The notes: generated by a model from the sequence alone, not told the origin. Positions 1 through 15,304 are shown, numbered from the stretch's first letter. The stretch: DNA of 64,000 nucleotides from Strongyloides papillosus (GCA_005656395.1 SRSI01000028.1:1674001-1738000); one strand, 5' to 3'. Numbers and translations: made by a program.

Positions 1-1583
1 AATCAATTTGCCTATTGAGATAAAAGGTATTAGATTCAACTCATTGCTTCTAACATGATAAGAGCCTGCTTCTGATTCCACCTTAAGAGAAAATAAGTGT
101 TTGAAATTTTTAAAACACCAATCTTATATATTTTACATCATTTCAATTGGTGTCAGACTTCTTTTTCAAACAATACTTATATATTTTAACATAGAATATG
201 GCATGCTTGTGAATGGTCTGATAATAAGGTAGATTAGATAAAGTTTTCATAGGTTACTTTCTATTCTACGAAAACTATAAATAAACTATTATTATTAGAT
301 TTTTTCTATAATAGAAAAAAGCTGGCAAAGTATTTAACTATAATAAAAACAGGTTGATGATGTAAACAAACTTCAATTCACTTTAAAAAATGATACAACT
401 TTATATGAATATGGAAACATACTAGGAAATTATTGGATTCCGGCATATTATCAGTCGTTTGTTTTCACATAAACTTCAAAATGCTATAATTTTAATAAGA
501 AATTTATTTAATTTGTAATATATTATCCATCATTATCTACAAATTGTCTTCATTAACAGACACCTTATCGGTTACATACGTGAAAAATTTACTAATCTTT
601 TGGGAAAAATTTAGAAAAATCAATATTTATTTCATAAACTTTATTAAGACGTCTTCAATTCAAAAAGTTATGTAGAGACAAAAACAGCTAATACTTATAT
701 GTAGACACACCTAGAGCGTATGTTAGGTGAAGGAGAACTTCATAGCTTAACTTATCCAGTATTCAATATCATGTGTAGTTATATTAAAGAACAACTTTTG
801 ATTTATTATAAATTTTACAATTTCCTCTAAATTTTCTTGTCTAATTTTAGTAATATGTTGCGTAAGAAATCATAAAAAAAATCGTTTTTAATTTGGAAGA
901 ATTTCAAAAATCTTTATTAAAACAAGAAATCCTACAAATCGATGGTTCATCTTCAAGGTTAATTTATTATTAAGAAACTTGAGAATTGTTGGTTGTACTT
1001 TTCTAACATCTAATATACCTTCTCCCAACGTCCCACATTAATTTATAGTAGCTTAAGTTACGTCATGTTTTAGTTGAAGCTCGTAGAAAATATAATGATA
1101 AAAACTACTTCTCTACTTACATTCCCGTTTAAACAAAAGAAAATATAACATATATTTATATGACAAAATTATGATTATGCAAATTATAAAGTTAAGAAGT
1201 TTTACTATAAAATTATTATAATAACTTAATTTTCCAACACTTTTAATCATATTTTTAATGATATAAAGTGACAATGGAAAAAGACAGAACTCGTCCACTA
1301 ACCTAATAATATTAATATTAAAAAAAAAACTTTATTTTAATGATTATGAACAAAAACATTTCCTTTTTCATATGAATATATTTATCCAACCACTAAGCAA
1401 AAAAATTATATACAAAAATATACAATATTATACATAAAAAGGTTTCAATTTTTATCAACACAAATTTCAAAAAATAATAATAACAAAGATGATATAGTCT
1501 TTTTAAGCACTTATAGAATTTGTACCTTCTATAGGCTCATGAATAGAGGTTAACGTTGTTGAAGGTGTATAGTTAGAACCACT
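1..1583. other. A+T-rich spacer downstream of lst-2
   Basis: I see no gene here. The short open frames in this stretch are low-complexity and rich in Ile, Lys, Asn and Tyr, as expected by chance in very A+T-rich DNA. The right end holds the 3' flank of the lst-2 homologue. Confidence 0.6.
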
Positions 1584-3478
1584 TCATGATTGCAATTGCG
1601 AGCGATTGTAGCCGTAGTGTGGAGAAGATATGTCTGAGGATCCAGGGCTCAGATGATTTTCCTCATTACCATATGTACTATTTTGTACATCTCTCCTCAT
1701 ACTCGTTAATGACGGATCCGTGGTTGTTGGATTCATTTTATAATAATAACACATATCACAAATACGTACTTTTTTTATCATAACCAAGTTCTGGTAAAGC
1801 TAATCTACTTGATGAACAGTAAGAACAAAATATTCTACCGCAGTTTCTACAGTGATGTTTTCTTCTTATAATAGTGAATGGAGCATTACATGATGTACAT
1901 TGGTCACACTCTTCATCAGGAACCCAACGAACTCCTTAAAAAATATTATTATATTAAAAACTAGTTTAATTAAAAAGAATACTTACCAACAATAAAACTT
2001 GGTAACGGAAGAGTTTCTTCCTGTACTTCAATTCCTGTTTCCTCTTCATTTTCAGGTACTCGAGCAGTTTTTCCATTTACTTCATAAACAGGAACGATTT
2101 CATTAGGCTGTAAGACCATTTTTAAAAGTTTTCTCACATCTTGAGAATAATTAGTTTGTAGTTGATCAGCAACACCTGCTATACATATAAATAATCTATG
2201 AATCAATTCATTCCTATCTTTGTACATTCTTCTTGATTTTTTTTGAATTGATTTTTCATATCTCATATAAACTTCAGTTAAGTTCATATTTTGAAAGGCC
2301 TCGAGAAGTCTTAAGTCATCAGCTGCATCATGTTCAATCTCCACACGACAATCAATTGCATCTTGAAGAGAAATAGAAACAATTTTTGATTCAGGATCAT
2401 TATCCGATGCATTGGAATCTTTTTTCAAAACCTTCCCATCATTAGTAAAATCATTTGGTTCACCACTTAATTTCCTCTCCATTTCACTTATTGAGGATGA
2501 TGATGTTGATGGTTCACATTGCTTACTAGACTTTTTGGAACTTGGTGTTGTGATACATCTCCAGTAACAAGTGTCATCTCTAATTGTCTTAATTCCTCAG
2601 GACTCATATCTCTCAGAAGAGATCTCATTGTAAGGAGTAAATGACAATATTGTCTAAAACATTTCTGATAATTGTTGAGGTTCCCTATCGACATTTAAAG
2701 CACCCTCTGGATAGTATAATAATCCCCATACAATAGCTAACCTTGGGATTTGCGAACATTACATTTGGATCAAACATATCAATTTGATCCTGAGTAATGT
2801 ATTTTTTTTGCATTGCTTTGTTTAGTGTTTCAGAGAAGAGGACAGCAATATCAAGTTGTGCATCATGTTCTTTAACACTCTTAACTGGAACCATAGCACT
2901 TACATAACTATAATAAAAAAAATTATAAAGAGGAGATTTATATAAAAACTTACTGAAATTCAAAACTCCGCAAACAGGTAATCAAAAACTTTTAAAGAAG
3001 CTTTAATTTTATCTGTGTATTGATGAGGGTTTCTCAATGACTGATCCTTCAATAATTCCCTCATTTGATCAAGGTGTTTTGTTAAGGTTTTTGCTATAGG
3101 ACGTATTTGTTCACTTTCAAATTCTCTATCAACAATATTTGAACCAGCTGCAAGGCACTCTGCACCAAACCATAATTGACCTGGTAATGAATCATGAATA
3201 ATTTCATCAGGAAATTTAACCCGATAATCACGACTGGCACGATCTGCTTCATTTGGAAAGATAATTGCTATCATTTCATAAATAATATGTATAAGACGGT
3301 CCTGTGCCTGTCGAAGACGTTGGACTAATTGGTCACATCTTGCTTGATCTCTCCTTCCATCAAATGATTCTAATTCAAGTGTTATTGAGTTTAGAGCTTC
3401 ATCTGCATAGTAAAATTTTGCTAGAGGTGACCAATCATCCATGCGCGGTTTGCGCACGAGTTTCAATATGCTTTGCAT
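1584..3478 (-). CDS. lst-2: LST-2 / ZFYVE28 homologue, FYVE-domain negative regulator of EGFR signalling (frame broken by 1-base indels)
   Basis: Three exons are visible: 3478-2954, 2907-1987 and 1934-1584. The introns (2908-2953, 1935-1986) are 46 and 52 nt with GTAAGT-like donors. The N-terminal half matches the conserved LST-2/ZFYVE28 block ([33 protein letters not shown]). A second conserved block reads [18 protein letters not shown]. The C-terminus is a FYVE finger with [20 protein letters not shown] and VRICDMC, the three signature elements for binding phosphatidylinositol 3-phosphate. Family knowledge: LST-2 acts on endosomes to down-regulate EGFR. The frame must be shifted by one base at five places, all in short homopolymers: 2962-2965, 2745-2747, 2656-2659, 2532-2536 and 1770-1776. 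Conservation continues on both sides of each, so sequence error is more likely than a dead gene. The start at 3478 fits the family N-terminus. The linker between the two conserved blocks is shorter than in vertebrates. Confidence 0.9.
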
Positions 3479-3926
3479 TAAAAAAATGTGACAACGACGT
3501 TATGGGTTGGAAATAAATAAAATCTGTAATAAAAAAAGTTATTAGTAATTATTTTTTTGCGTAATAAGAAAGAACAGGTCGGTCAAAAATTATATCAAAT
3601 ACATTATAATAAAGATTATTGTTAGAATCAATTATACTATTGATAAATATACATATAATATATATTTTCTAAGTGATGTGTTAAAATGAGATAAGAATAA
3701 TAAAAATCAAAAAGTAGTGTATAGATAGATAACCAATTATGATTCTATCCATTATATGTATGTTATATAGTAATCCCTTTATAATATTATATAATAGAAA
3801 GAAATAAGAAAATAGTGATTTAATAGAGTGTAAGGTTTATAGGATATAACAATTGGGTGCAAAGAACTTTATATTTATTAAAAACTTTTAAAAGAGTGCA
3901 AAAATTAATATAACAATCGTCGATGA

Positions 3927-3934
3927 TCACATGA
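3927..3934. promoter_or_regulatory. TCACATGA E-box inside an imperfect palindrome
   Basis: TCACATGA is a binding sequence typical of the MiT/TFE bHLH family (HLH-30 in nematodes). It lies about 450 bp upstream of the lst-2 start, between two ATCG-containing flanks (CGATGATCACATGACCATCG). A single short match is weak evidence of function. Confidence 0.25.
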
Positions 3935-5610
3935 CCATCGATTTATTTCGTTAAAGTTTTTATTTTAGTGCTCAAGGATAGAATGACGCCTGATATTTAT
4001 AATGTATGATAGTTTTTCGTTTACACACCACCGAAGACTGAAAATTTTTCGTTGCTTGATGCAATAGATAGAATCGTGATAGAGAAGGAGAGGAAAATAT
4101 ATAGTAAATGTTAAACTAAAACCTTAGCTAAACTGGTACTTCTTGAACACATAAATAAATTAAACATCTACACAAACCAATATATGGTAACCTTGGAATA
4201 TAAAGGTAAATAACTAAAACATCTTAGAAATAAATTGAAGGCAAAATATAATTGTGTACATTTTGTATAGTTTAAAATGATATGAAAAAAATATATAAAT
4301 CATCATCAAAATATTTTTCTTTCTTGTAACATCAACATTTTGTTATCTGAAATGTAAACAACGAAAACTATCTTAATATTAAAAAAATACTATATTTAAA
4401 TGTAATTATTATTTCAACATAAAAAGCAACTTTAGATAAAGAAATGTAACTAGAAAATTTATATTAAAGATTATTAATCAATATACCGTTAAGTAAATGG
4501 AAAAAAAATAGTAAATAATAAAGTGCAGATATTAATAAAAATAGTATACATATGTATTTATATTTTTTGTTATTCAATGATTCATTATACATCTATAAAG
4601 TTTTTTATCATCCTCTTTCAAATAGAGACGTTAAATTCAATTAAGCATATTAAATTGAAACAAGGAATATTTCACATTTATTATACACAATTATATGTTT
4701 TCCTTAGCGAGAAAAAATTCCTTTTCTTATTTTTATGTAAAGGAAAAGAGTATTTTATGTACAAGGAAGTAAAAGAATCGTACATAACATAATAGATGGA
4801 GAGGAAAAAATACAATAGTAAAAAACAGTATAAAATCTTAAACATAATTTAGATTTAATTTTTTAGTCAAACATATTTTTTTTAAAATAACAATTTATAT
4901 AAATTAACCGTTACAATAGTTACTTAATATCTGATAAAGAATAAAAAGAATGAAGAAAAAGAAAATAAATGTGGAATGATGTTAGGAATTGTGTAACCAT
5001 GGTAAAGCATGTGAAATGACGAAAGAAAATTATACTATTGCAATAAAATTTTTATATCTTTTTTCTCAGTTAAATGTAATGGAACACATTAACCATTCAC
5101 ATGTAAATCATTCCCCCGGCCCCCTATTCCTACCATATTTCTGGTAACAGTCTTGTAATCAAGTCTTGCTATTTTTTCTTTGTCAATTATTATTTATAAA
5201 ATGTGTCATTAATATTAAGATAAATCATAATAAAAATAAAAAGTCAAAGTGTCAATGACGTACTTGATTTACTTAAAATACTTAATTTTTAATTTTTGAT
5301 GTTTCTAAAAAAATATGACATTTAGAAACGATTAACAAAAAAATTACAATTTCATTTTGCTACTTTTGATAAAATACCATAGGAAGAATTACTATAGACA
5401 ATAACATAAAAAGACTAGTAGTAAAAAACTTTAACGTTTTAATTTTAAAATTGTATAACATTCATCATTAAATACTAGGTGAATTAAAAACAAAACTAAA
5501 AAATAATAGGGATTTAGTTATAAAAAAGACTGGAATTAAATAATATATCATAGAAAATAAGATGACAACATTTAAAGACACTGCTCATATATAATAATAT
5601 AAACTCATCC

Positions 5611-5617
5611 TTCCCAT
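5611..5617. promoter_or_regulatory. Candidate LAG-1/CSL (Notch) site
   Basis: TTCCCAT is the reverse complement of ATGGGAA and fits the RTGGGAA consensus of the Notch transcription factor CSL/LAG-1. It sits 577 bp upstream of the AP-2 mu start, in the region shared with lst-2. Both C. elegans homologues are known targets of LIN-12/Notch in vulval precursor cells. One 7-mer can easily occur by chance. Confidence 0.3.
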
Positions 5618-6193
5618 CTGATAACATTTAAAAGCATCATTTTTTCTCGAATATTATCATTATTAGGATGAGAAAAAGGCATTATGAAGAAATACAGATG
5701 CATAAACGACTGACCAACATGTTTTTAAATCTATTTCCCTATAGGATGCCAAGTCTGATCGATTTTCAATTTTAAAATGATAAAAAGAACTTAGAAATAC
5801 ATCTAACCTATTTTATTAAAATCTTTTATCATCCATAAATATATCTATAGTAAATATTTTAATTAATGTAACCTTAAAGAAAAAGTGTATACGTGTTTCC
5901 AACTTACTAGTGATGACAAAAAATGTTTGATGAAGAGTGTAAATGGCTATTATAGAGATAAAATATAAGTGTTACTTTTATTATAGGTATCATTAACTGA
6001 TACATTTAAATGAACTTTCATACTTTTTTATGATAAATTATTTTTTTTCTACTTTTAAATAGTTTGTTAAATATAAGTAAAACTCCACAGAATCTTTTTT
6101 TCTATAGCTAACTCGAGAATTTTTAAATAAATTTTATTGATAACCGTTTTATCTTAAATTTAGGTATGGAAAATTATACAATAATCTTATACA

Positions 6194-7799
<1,606 letters not shown>

Positions 7800-8545
7800 A
7801 TATCGATAAAATATAGTTAAATTTCAATGAATCTTATTCCACTTAATAATTATTATGAATATGCACACAATCAACTATACACACGGCCATCTCATTCACT
7901 TCATAATTTTTTTATATGCCTAACAATATAAACTTAATTAATCTTTTCGTCTAATCAAAAAGTGCTTCTGTAACAAATTATCCCACCTTTAAAGTTAGCA
8001 AAAATATTGTGAAAAAAATATTTATAATTTACATAATTTTGTTTTTTTAACAACATAATGCTTTTATAATTATGACTTTTTTGTACCTCTAATCAGTATA
8101 CGTTATTGTAAAAAATAACAATTATAACTTACAAATTTAAACATATATATTATTATTATAATAAAGTTATATTTTAAATTTATTGCAATTGATAAAATTT
8201 CCTTTAAAAGGGCAATCAAATAATGGAGAGGACAGTGATTAATTTGATTGAACTTTTTTACAAAATAATATAACTAATTATTTTCTGGAGATTAAAAAAT
8301 TTATCTTATTATGGAAAACATTTTCCAATAATCATTAGAAGTATTTATAAAAAGTGGTAAAATAATTACTTTTTAATGGTAAATATTATTTTTTTTTCGA
8401 AATTAGATGTTTATTATAATTATTTATAGAGCAAATTATTGTAGATAAGATTAAAATAAAATAGTTTTTAACAATTTATTTATTAATGTGCACTATATTG
8501 AAAAGTAATTTTCTTTTTACGGCATTAAGGGTAATGGTTGTCATT
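7800..8545. other. Spacer between convergent dpy-23 and GPCR 3' ends
   Basis: These 746 bp lie between two stop codons on opposite strands. I see only A+T-rich sequence, which should contain both 3' UTRs and polyadenylation sites. Confidence 0.6.
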
Positions 8546-10092
8546 TTAATTTGTTGTTAAAGTTGTCGTCTTATGGCATTTAAAAATCTCCAGTATTTGT
8601 CTTCTTATATCATCATTGTATTTATAATAGATAAACAAGCGTATTGACGATGAAAGGACAAAGAAAACATTTGTTAATTCTGAAAGTATTGTGTACAGAT
8701 CACTAAAACTTCTATTTTCATCCTTAAATAAACAAAAATATTTGAATTAAATAACAAAAAGTAAATTACATACCCATAAAATTTCATTATAAAAGTTTTC
8801 CAAATTATATAGAAAAAAATTGAGGACATTACATGCTAAGTATGAACTTATAATGGCAAACGTTGTCCTTACAGCACTCCTTAAACGTAGCCTTTCTTTT
8901 TTATCATCAATCACCATATTTTGCGATGTTTTAACCTAAAATTAGTTGTATTTTTTAATGGTAATTTTTACATTATAATTACAAACCTGAACTAGTAATG
9001 TTGTATATAGAAGTGTGCTATGCCTCCTGGCTGCCTGTTGACCTCGTCGTAACTTTTTTATTATCACGATATTCAGAATGAGTAGAATAACAAATGATAC
9101 AAATACATGTATAAACTATAATTAGCAGATGTTTAAGGAAATACTTTTGTTATATATTTAAATTAAATTTGTTTCAAAAAAAGAAAACCCCATATATGTG
9201 TGAAATATCGTTACATAAATAAATAAATTATTTTCTCTCCTTATATAAAGGGGATCTTTTAATTTATTCATTATTAACTACAGTACTTAATGTATATCTT
9301 CTTCTTCTTCAAGAAGGAGTACCATTTTAAATTCTAAAACATTCAAATAGATTTTTGTTAAAACATACATTAACTATTAAATCTTGATAATGATAAAAAT
9401 CCAAAAAAGCCAAATCGGATTGACCTAAATAGATACTTTGAAAGTATGGGCATTTATCATTATGGACAAGAACATATCCACCAAATTGAGGCAATTTAAT
9501 TATAATTGCTATAGATAAAATTAAGATTACATGTAACATCCGTTTAGATCCTCTAAAATTAAAAAAATTTATTTAAAATATCTGTATTACTCCATTAAAT
9601 TTATAATTACGTTTTTGAAGTTCCCCTGTAACTAGAAACTTTTTCTAATCGTTCTGCTGTTGCTGCTATTAAAATATATGGTATTGCCATTTGAATAATT
9701 TTTCCTATGACATATAAAAATAGATCTGTACTTGTAACTAATTGATAAGTATATGCTAATTCAAAATATTGTGATGCTCTCCTCATACAAAATGATACGA
9801 GATAAAAAAGATTTAAAAGAAGGTCAAGAATTGCGAGAATTACATAATACAAGAAAGATATTGTATTGCTTTTACGTAAAAGTATATAAAAGAAACGTAT
9901 TACTTCCAACTCCTGCTATTGATATACATGTAGTAATCCTATATATAGATGAAATAATTTAGAATTAAATAGGTTTTTTTAAAAAATATTTCCAACTTAC
10001 AATGTAAATAGCATCATATAATCTTTAGGTATTTCATCACATATTTGCGATGTATTGTATTCGTCATTCTCATCCTCCAATGTATCGTTCAT
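8546..10092 (-). CDS. Seven-transmembrane GPCR, FMRFamide-peptide-receptor-like
   Basis: Exons read as 10092-10001, 9938-9611, 9552 to about 9330, 9115-8987, 8935-8774 and 8722-8546. The start (MNDTLEDENDEYNTSQIC) is a short acidic N-terminus with an N-glycosylation sequon. TM1-TM3 lie in exon 2, ending with TAERLEKV in the place of the DRY motif. TM4 is in exon 3 (MLHVILILSIAIIIK), TM5 in exon 4 (FVSFVILLILNIVIIKKLRR), TM6 in exon 5 (RSAVRTTFAIISSYLACNVL) and TM7 in exon 6 (VFFVLSSSIRLFIYY). The loop before TM6 and the TM7 pattern resemble nematode FMRFamide-like receptors (egl-6/frpr type); the ligand cannot be told. One 1-base shift is needed at a T-run in TM1 (near 9872), and the exit from exon 3, near an in-frame stop at 9327, is unresolved. 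It converges on dpy-23. Confidence 0.75.
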
Positions 10093-13000
10093 TTTTATGA
10101 GGATAAATTACTGTAGGTCTTTTTGTGATTTAATATAATGAGGAATTTAAAACAATATATATGTGGGTTTAGTATGCTATAAAAATTGTAAAATAAAATA
10201 ATTTTTAAGTTGAGAGGTTTTTGAAAAATTGAAAAGAGGTTATGAGAACATAAGTTTTATAAATAAATTTTTACCCTTTGGATTTCATATCCTTAATAAT
10301 AATAAAACTTCTTCTAACTTATGGGTGTGTTCAGACATCAAATATAAACTTTAAAGTAAAATATATGCTATCAACTATTTAAGTGGAAATTTATATCTAA
10401 AGGAGAATGTTAACTTGAAGCTCAAATAACTATCAAGAAAAAAAAGGTTTTACTTTTGGATTGTTAAATAATTTTTATGAAAATAAAACAATGTCATAAT
10501 GATATGATAAGGGCATAATATTATATAAAAAAGAAATATTTTAATCACGAAATGTCAAAAAATTGTTACCCAATGTATATAATATAAAAAAGAGAGAGAG
10601 ACTTCCTTAAAGAATTTTATTAAACTTGGTTCTTAAGACTATTAGGAAAACCTATTAATAATATTTGATACTATTATCCTATAAGAAGTTAAAAATTATT
10701 TTTTCCTCTCCCTGATTCATTATGATTTCTGTTAAAATATGAGAAAGCTTTTATAAGCCTTTAGATTTACTTAACATAAAATAAGATAATTTGAAATTTA
10801 TATGACAAACAATAGATTTTTTTCCTCAAAATGATATAATATATTCAAAATTTCCAACTTATTGTTATGTTTAAAAATTTTTTTATACCTTTGTTATTGT
10901 TATCCTACCTATATCTTGAAGGTTTTAGTGTGATTTAATAAATGATATATTGTTAAAAAATGCGTAAAAGTTAATTTTTTAAACTTTTTTAAAAAAAGAC
11001 ATTAGTATTAAAACGTCTTCTATCGCAACCAACACTTTCATCTATTTATATTAAAATAAATATTGTTAAAAAAGTAAAAGCGATAAAGTGTATTTTGGGT
11101 AAAATTATAAAATCTTTTGAAACAATAGAAGGAAATGAATATTTGAAAATGGTTTTAAAAATGAGGACAGAAATAAATATAATTTAAACAAAATTTTTGT
11201 TTTCTCCCAAAAATTATTAATTTTCCAGAGAGATGGATGAAAAAAGTTAATATTTTAGTGAAAAAAGTTAAGTGAATGGTTGATATATTAAATTATACCA
11301 TCCTAAATAATAATGAGTATTATATATTCATAAAATAAAATGCCCTGAAAATAAAGTGTTTTATTACTTTATTGTTTCTTGAAGAAAGTAAACCTTAATC
11401 TTCACGCTTTTAATAGTTTTTTTTATATTCTCCATCTTTTGTTCATACCATCCCAAAAGGAGGGAGGGGGTAAAGTTTAGGCAATTACGTAATGAAGAAA
11501 TATTTTAACAAAGGCATTTGAGGATGATGACAATCTATTAGTTGTTAAGAGAACTTTTATCATTAATGAGAAATGGAACGATAAAAGCATTATGATGATG
11601 TCGTCTATTTGTGTCTGGGAGAGTGAAAAATGCTTTAATTTGTAGGTTTAACATTTTAAACAACTGTTTATTTTGTTCCATCTTTACCTGCATTAAGTGG
11701 TAATTTACTTAGTATTTTCCTTATTAAATAATAGTACAAGAAAGAAGCATATATTTAATGGGATAACAAATGCTCAAGAGAAATATGGACCATTAGTGAA
11801 GATAATGTTATATATATTTTTTCATTTATCGTTTTTTTAAATCTACTTCAAAGTTCATAAATAATCAACTTAAAGTAGGTATCATATAAAATTTTTATAA
11901 ATCCCATACACTTGGGATCTCATATTTTCCCAACAAATAAGGAGGACCAAAAATAAATGAGAAGATTATCTTTTTTAAAATAGTTTTAATAGAAAAATAA
12001 CATTTTAGGTAATAAATTAAAAAAAGTACATCTAAAAAGATATAATTTTATTTTTACTATTATTTTTTTTTCAATTGAAATTGATAAAGATATTTGAAAT
12101 ATAATATATATAAATTTATGTGAACAGATGGACTAGACATTGATGTTTAAATATAAATATATATTTATCACTTTAGATGACTTTTTAATTTACGTATCAT
12201 TTATTAAAAAAAAGTTTATCAATAAAAGAATGGTCATGAATTTATTATTAAATAATTATTAATATACAAGAAAGGTTAAGTTTGATAGAAAAAAATTTTT
12301 TAATGAATAATTTATGTGTAAATTTAAAGTATAAAGAGGAAGTAATAATAAAAAATGTATTATCATCCCAATATATTTTTGATATTTATAAAAGGTATTG
12401 TAGAAAAAAATTGCATTATTATATGGATAATTAAAGGAAAATATTTTATAATTACTAAGGTAATACTAATAATAATGATTGTTATGTAAAGTGTTTTTTC
12501 TCTTACATAATAATTATATAAATAATTAAATATTTTTATATAAAATTTTTGCTTTAAAAAATATAAGTAAAATTAATTTAAAAAAAGTTCAAAAGAATAA
12601 TGATATGAGTTTTCAGATAATTCTTTGAGATTAATCATTCATCTTAAAGTCAATTCAAATGTAAAGTGCATTCTTGAAAAGTGTCAAGAATTTGTTAATA
12701 GAAATAAACTATTTAATTGCAAAAATGAAAAAAATGAAATAATATATTATTGTTTTGCTATTAAGATGTTTTTTTTACCTTTAAATATTAAAAGTCGGTA
12801 TCATATTTCAAATTTTATAATAACAGCATTATGTGATAAAAAAATCTTCAGATATATGTTCGTTGATTTAAATTATCATTAAACATTTAGGAAAAAAAGA
12901 AGTTTCGTATACAAGTGGGAACTTATGGTAATGAAATCAGTTAATATTATAAAAAGTGAGTTAAAAAATGTAAACAACAAAATAATGAAATTTAACAAAC

Positions 13001-14510
13001 TTATTAAATTGATAAAAATATTGACTAATTTAGTTTTAATTAAAAATAAACGTATATTGTGGAAGATGTAAATAATACATTTGTTTGCTCAAATTCTCCT
13101 GGTTAAAAGGGTTTAGATATCTATCAATATTTAATTAAAAGTTCCAAGAATTGGTACTGTATGAGAAATATAAAATAAACCTTAAAGATTTTTAGATTAA
13201 AACTTGTTAAGATTATATCAAAGAATAAATTTAAAAAGATATTAAATTTTTTTACCATCCCTCACATTTTCTAGTATATCTGGAGGAAGCTTACATTTTA
13301 AAAGAAATTATAAAAGATAATCTAAAATCATATACATACACATTTTTGGTATTTCTAAACTCATATCTTCAATTGTTAAAATATTTTAAGAATAATTGAA
13401 AAGAAAAAAGAAGAAGGAAATACTGATGGTAAAATGATAATCAAATATTGTATTTTTAAGATATTTTTTATTTGAGGGTAGATTAAAAGTTTTTAGCCCT
13501 TCTAATAATATTGTATTATATAGCTTTCCTGTGATAAATAACTCCTCATGGGCACATTTTTTGAATATTAATTTGTTATTTCAATATCCATTCCATTTTT
13601 CGAAAAAACAATAATACCATTTTTATTTTCCTGATTATCAGTTAAAATTTGTATATATATTTCTTTATTTCAAAATTAAAAAAACAATTTTTTTTATTTT
13701 CGTCTTAATAATAAAAAAACATAATAATGTTCATCTATTTCCTCTTGAAAAAAAATAAACTTTTTCTTCATGCAAATTTAACACAATATTATGATTACAA
13801 ATTGAATAGTTCTTATCAAATTTAAAAATGCTATTCTATAAAACTTCTCTTTATAAAGTCTGCCAGACATTTGCATTGTGATAAGGAGAAGACAATTTTA
13901 TTCTATATATAATTGTAACATTAATTATTAGACAGTTTGTGGAAAAAAAGATGATGAATGACGTTAAATGTAAAAATAAGATCATTTCTATAGTTTAAGA
14001 AATCAGAACTTTAAATTTTTGTCTCATTAAATGGAAAAGAAAATGAGTGGCTGGAGGTTGCTATTTCTACAACAAAATATTCCATCTCCTAATTTTTTGA
14101 TCATTATTTTTTTATTTTTTAGTATTATAATTAGCAACGTGCACAATTTTTTTACCAAAATTTCAAACTCCCCCTACCATTCTAAAAATCTATATCTATA
14201 GAGAGGTTTATGAGCTGATTTCATTTTTGAGATAATATTTCAAAAATGTCAAGTTTAAATACCCAAAAAATGAAGTAAACAAAAACTTTCGCGTGGAGCA
14301 GAAATTACAGAGGCATCACCCCAACTATCCTTTGAAAATTACCTTATACGTTTAAATGTAGTATATTTGAGTAAATAAGCAATTATTTATGAATTAAAAA
14401 AGAAGTGTTAGTTACTGAGGAACTTATGAAAGTGATTATTTAAAAAGAATGCAAAATTACGTTTAAATAAATTTAACTGCCAATAAAAAATAATATTTAT
14501 CGGACCCCCC

Positions 14511-14740
14511 CAGGCTGTCTATGAATGTGGGTAATAGGTTATTTTGTAGCTAAGACTTAAATTTGATCTGATGGATTTTTTAGTATCTATTTTTATTAGG
14601 GAGAAATTTATCTTTAAATAATTTTTCGCAACATTTTTTCTTGTAAAATGACCCTACATTGTTGACACGAAATATTTGATTTTGAACCTTCCAGACTATC
14701 TATGAAGACAACTAATGTTTTATTAGATAGCCAAGACTTT
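14511..14740. repeat. Diverged direct repeat, two 48-nt copies about 130 bp apart
   Basis: Copy 1 (14511-14558) and copy 2 (14693-14740) align without gaps over 48 nt at about 33 identities. Shared blocks include TCTATGAA near the start and AAGACTT at the end. The surroundings are slightly less A+T-rich than elsewhere. It may be the remnant of a mobile element or an old tandem duplication; no coding potential is visible. Confidence 0.4.
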
Positions 14741-15283
14741 CTTCTAAAAACGCAAGAAGGCGATTTTTGATATTTGATTTTTTTTAAGGAAAAGATGAGT
14801 CATATAGTTAAATGGCAAAAAAAAGTTTTAATATTTTTCAACAATTTTTGTGTTAATAGATTCAGATTTCTATGCTGATTACGAATTTCACATTAATTGT
14901 TTATTAAGATGATATTTATAGTCATTTACAGTTAATATAGGGGTGCATTTTCCATCTATTTTTTATGTTGGAACAACGTTTTTTAAAAAAACAGGATTGT
15001 GCAGGTTGCTAAATATAATATTAAAATATATTTTAAAATTTACAACTATATAGGGGTGTGTAGTAATTAAGTAACATGGTATATTAAATGTTAGTCATTA
15101 GACAAAATCTTAAACATTATTCATTTTATTTATAATTCAATCATTACTATCACGCGTAAACCATTTCTGTATAATATCAGGCCATTCAATAGTGATGATA
15201 AATTTAAGAATGTTGTAATTTATAACTTTATTTTCAATCTTTAATATATCTTATTAAATTTTTCTTGATTATATATGACGATT

Positions 15284-15294
15284 TTCTATTTTAG
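15284..15294 (+). promoter_or_regulatory. Probable spliced-leader acceptor of the phosphotransferase gene
   Basis: TTCTATTTTAG ends 10 nt before the chosen ATG at 15305. It has the form of the introns' 3' ends in this window but no matching nearby donor, which fits trans-splicing of a nematode spliced leader. A 5' UTR intron is the alternative. Confidence 0.5.
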
Positions 15295-15304
15295 GAATTT
15301 TGGT

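Larger units (their letters stand above)
3479..6193. other. Shared 5' region between lst-2 and dpy-23
   Basis: This is a 2.7-kb divergent promoter region with no supportable gene. Its visible marks are an E-box (3927-3934), a short C/G-rich island (about 5111-5128) in otherwise A+T-rich DNA, and one match to the CSL/LAG-1 site (5611-5617). The open frame near 4523-4792 has A+T-biased composition and no recognisable feature. Confidence 0.6.
10093..15304. other. 5.2-kb gene-free spacer
   Basis: There is no convincing coding sequence on either strand. The longest frame (12625-12882, +) has the Lys/Asn/Ile/Phe bias of random A+T-rich DNA and no gene signals. A diverged direct repeat lies at 14511-14740. 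A TTTTAG acceptor directly precedes the phosphotransferase gene at the right end. Confidence 0.6.

Noticed and set aside
1584..3478. lst-2 as a pseudogene because of five frameshifts
   Set aside because: The shifts are all in homopolymers, splice sites and conserved residues are intact, and neighbouring unrelated genes show the same pattern, so sequence error is more likely.
4523..4792. 89-aa frame in the lst-2/dpy-23 spacer
   Set aside because: Low-complexity residue mix and no splice or start signals; probably chance.
12625..12882. 85-aa open frame on the + strand
   Set aside because: Its composition is that of random A+T-rich DNA (Lys, Asn, Ile, Phe, Tyr); it has no start context, splice signals or recognisable motif.
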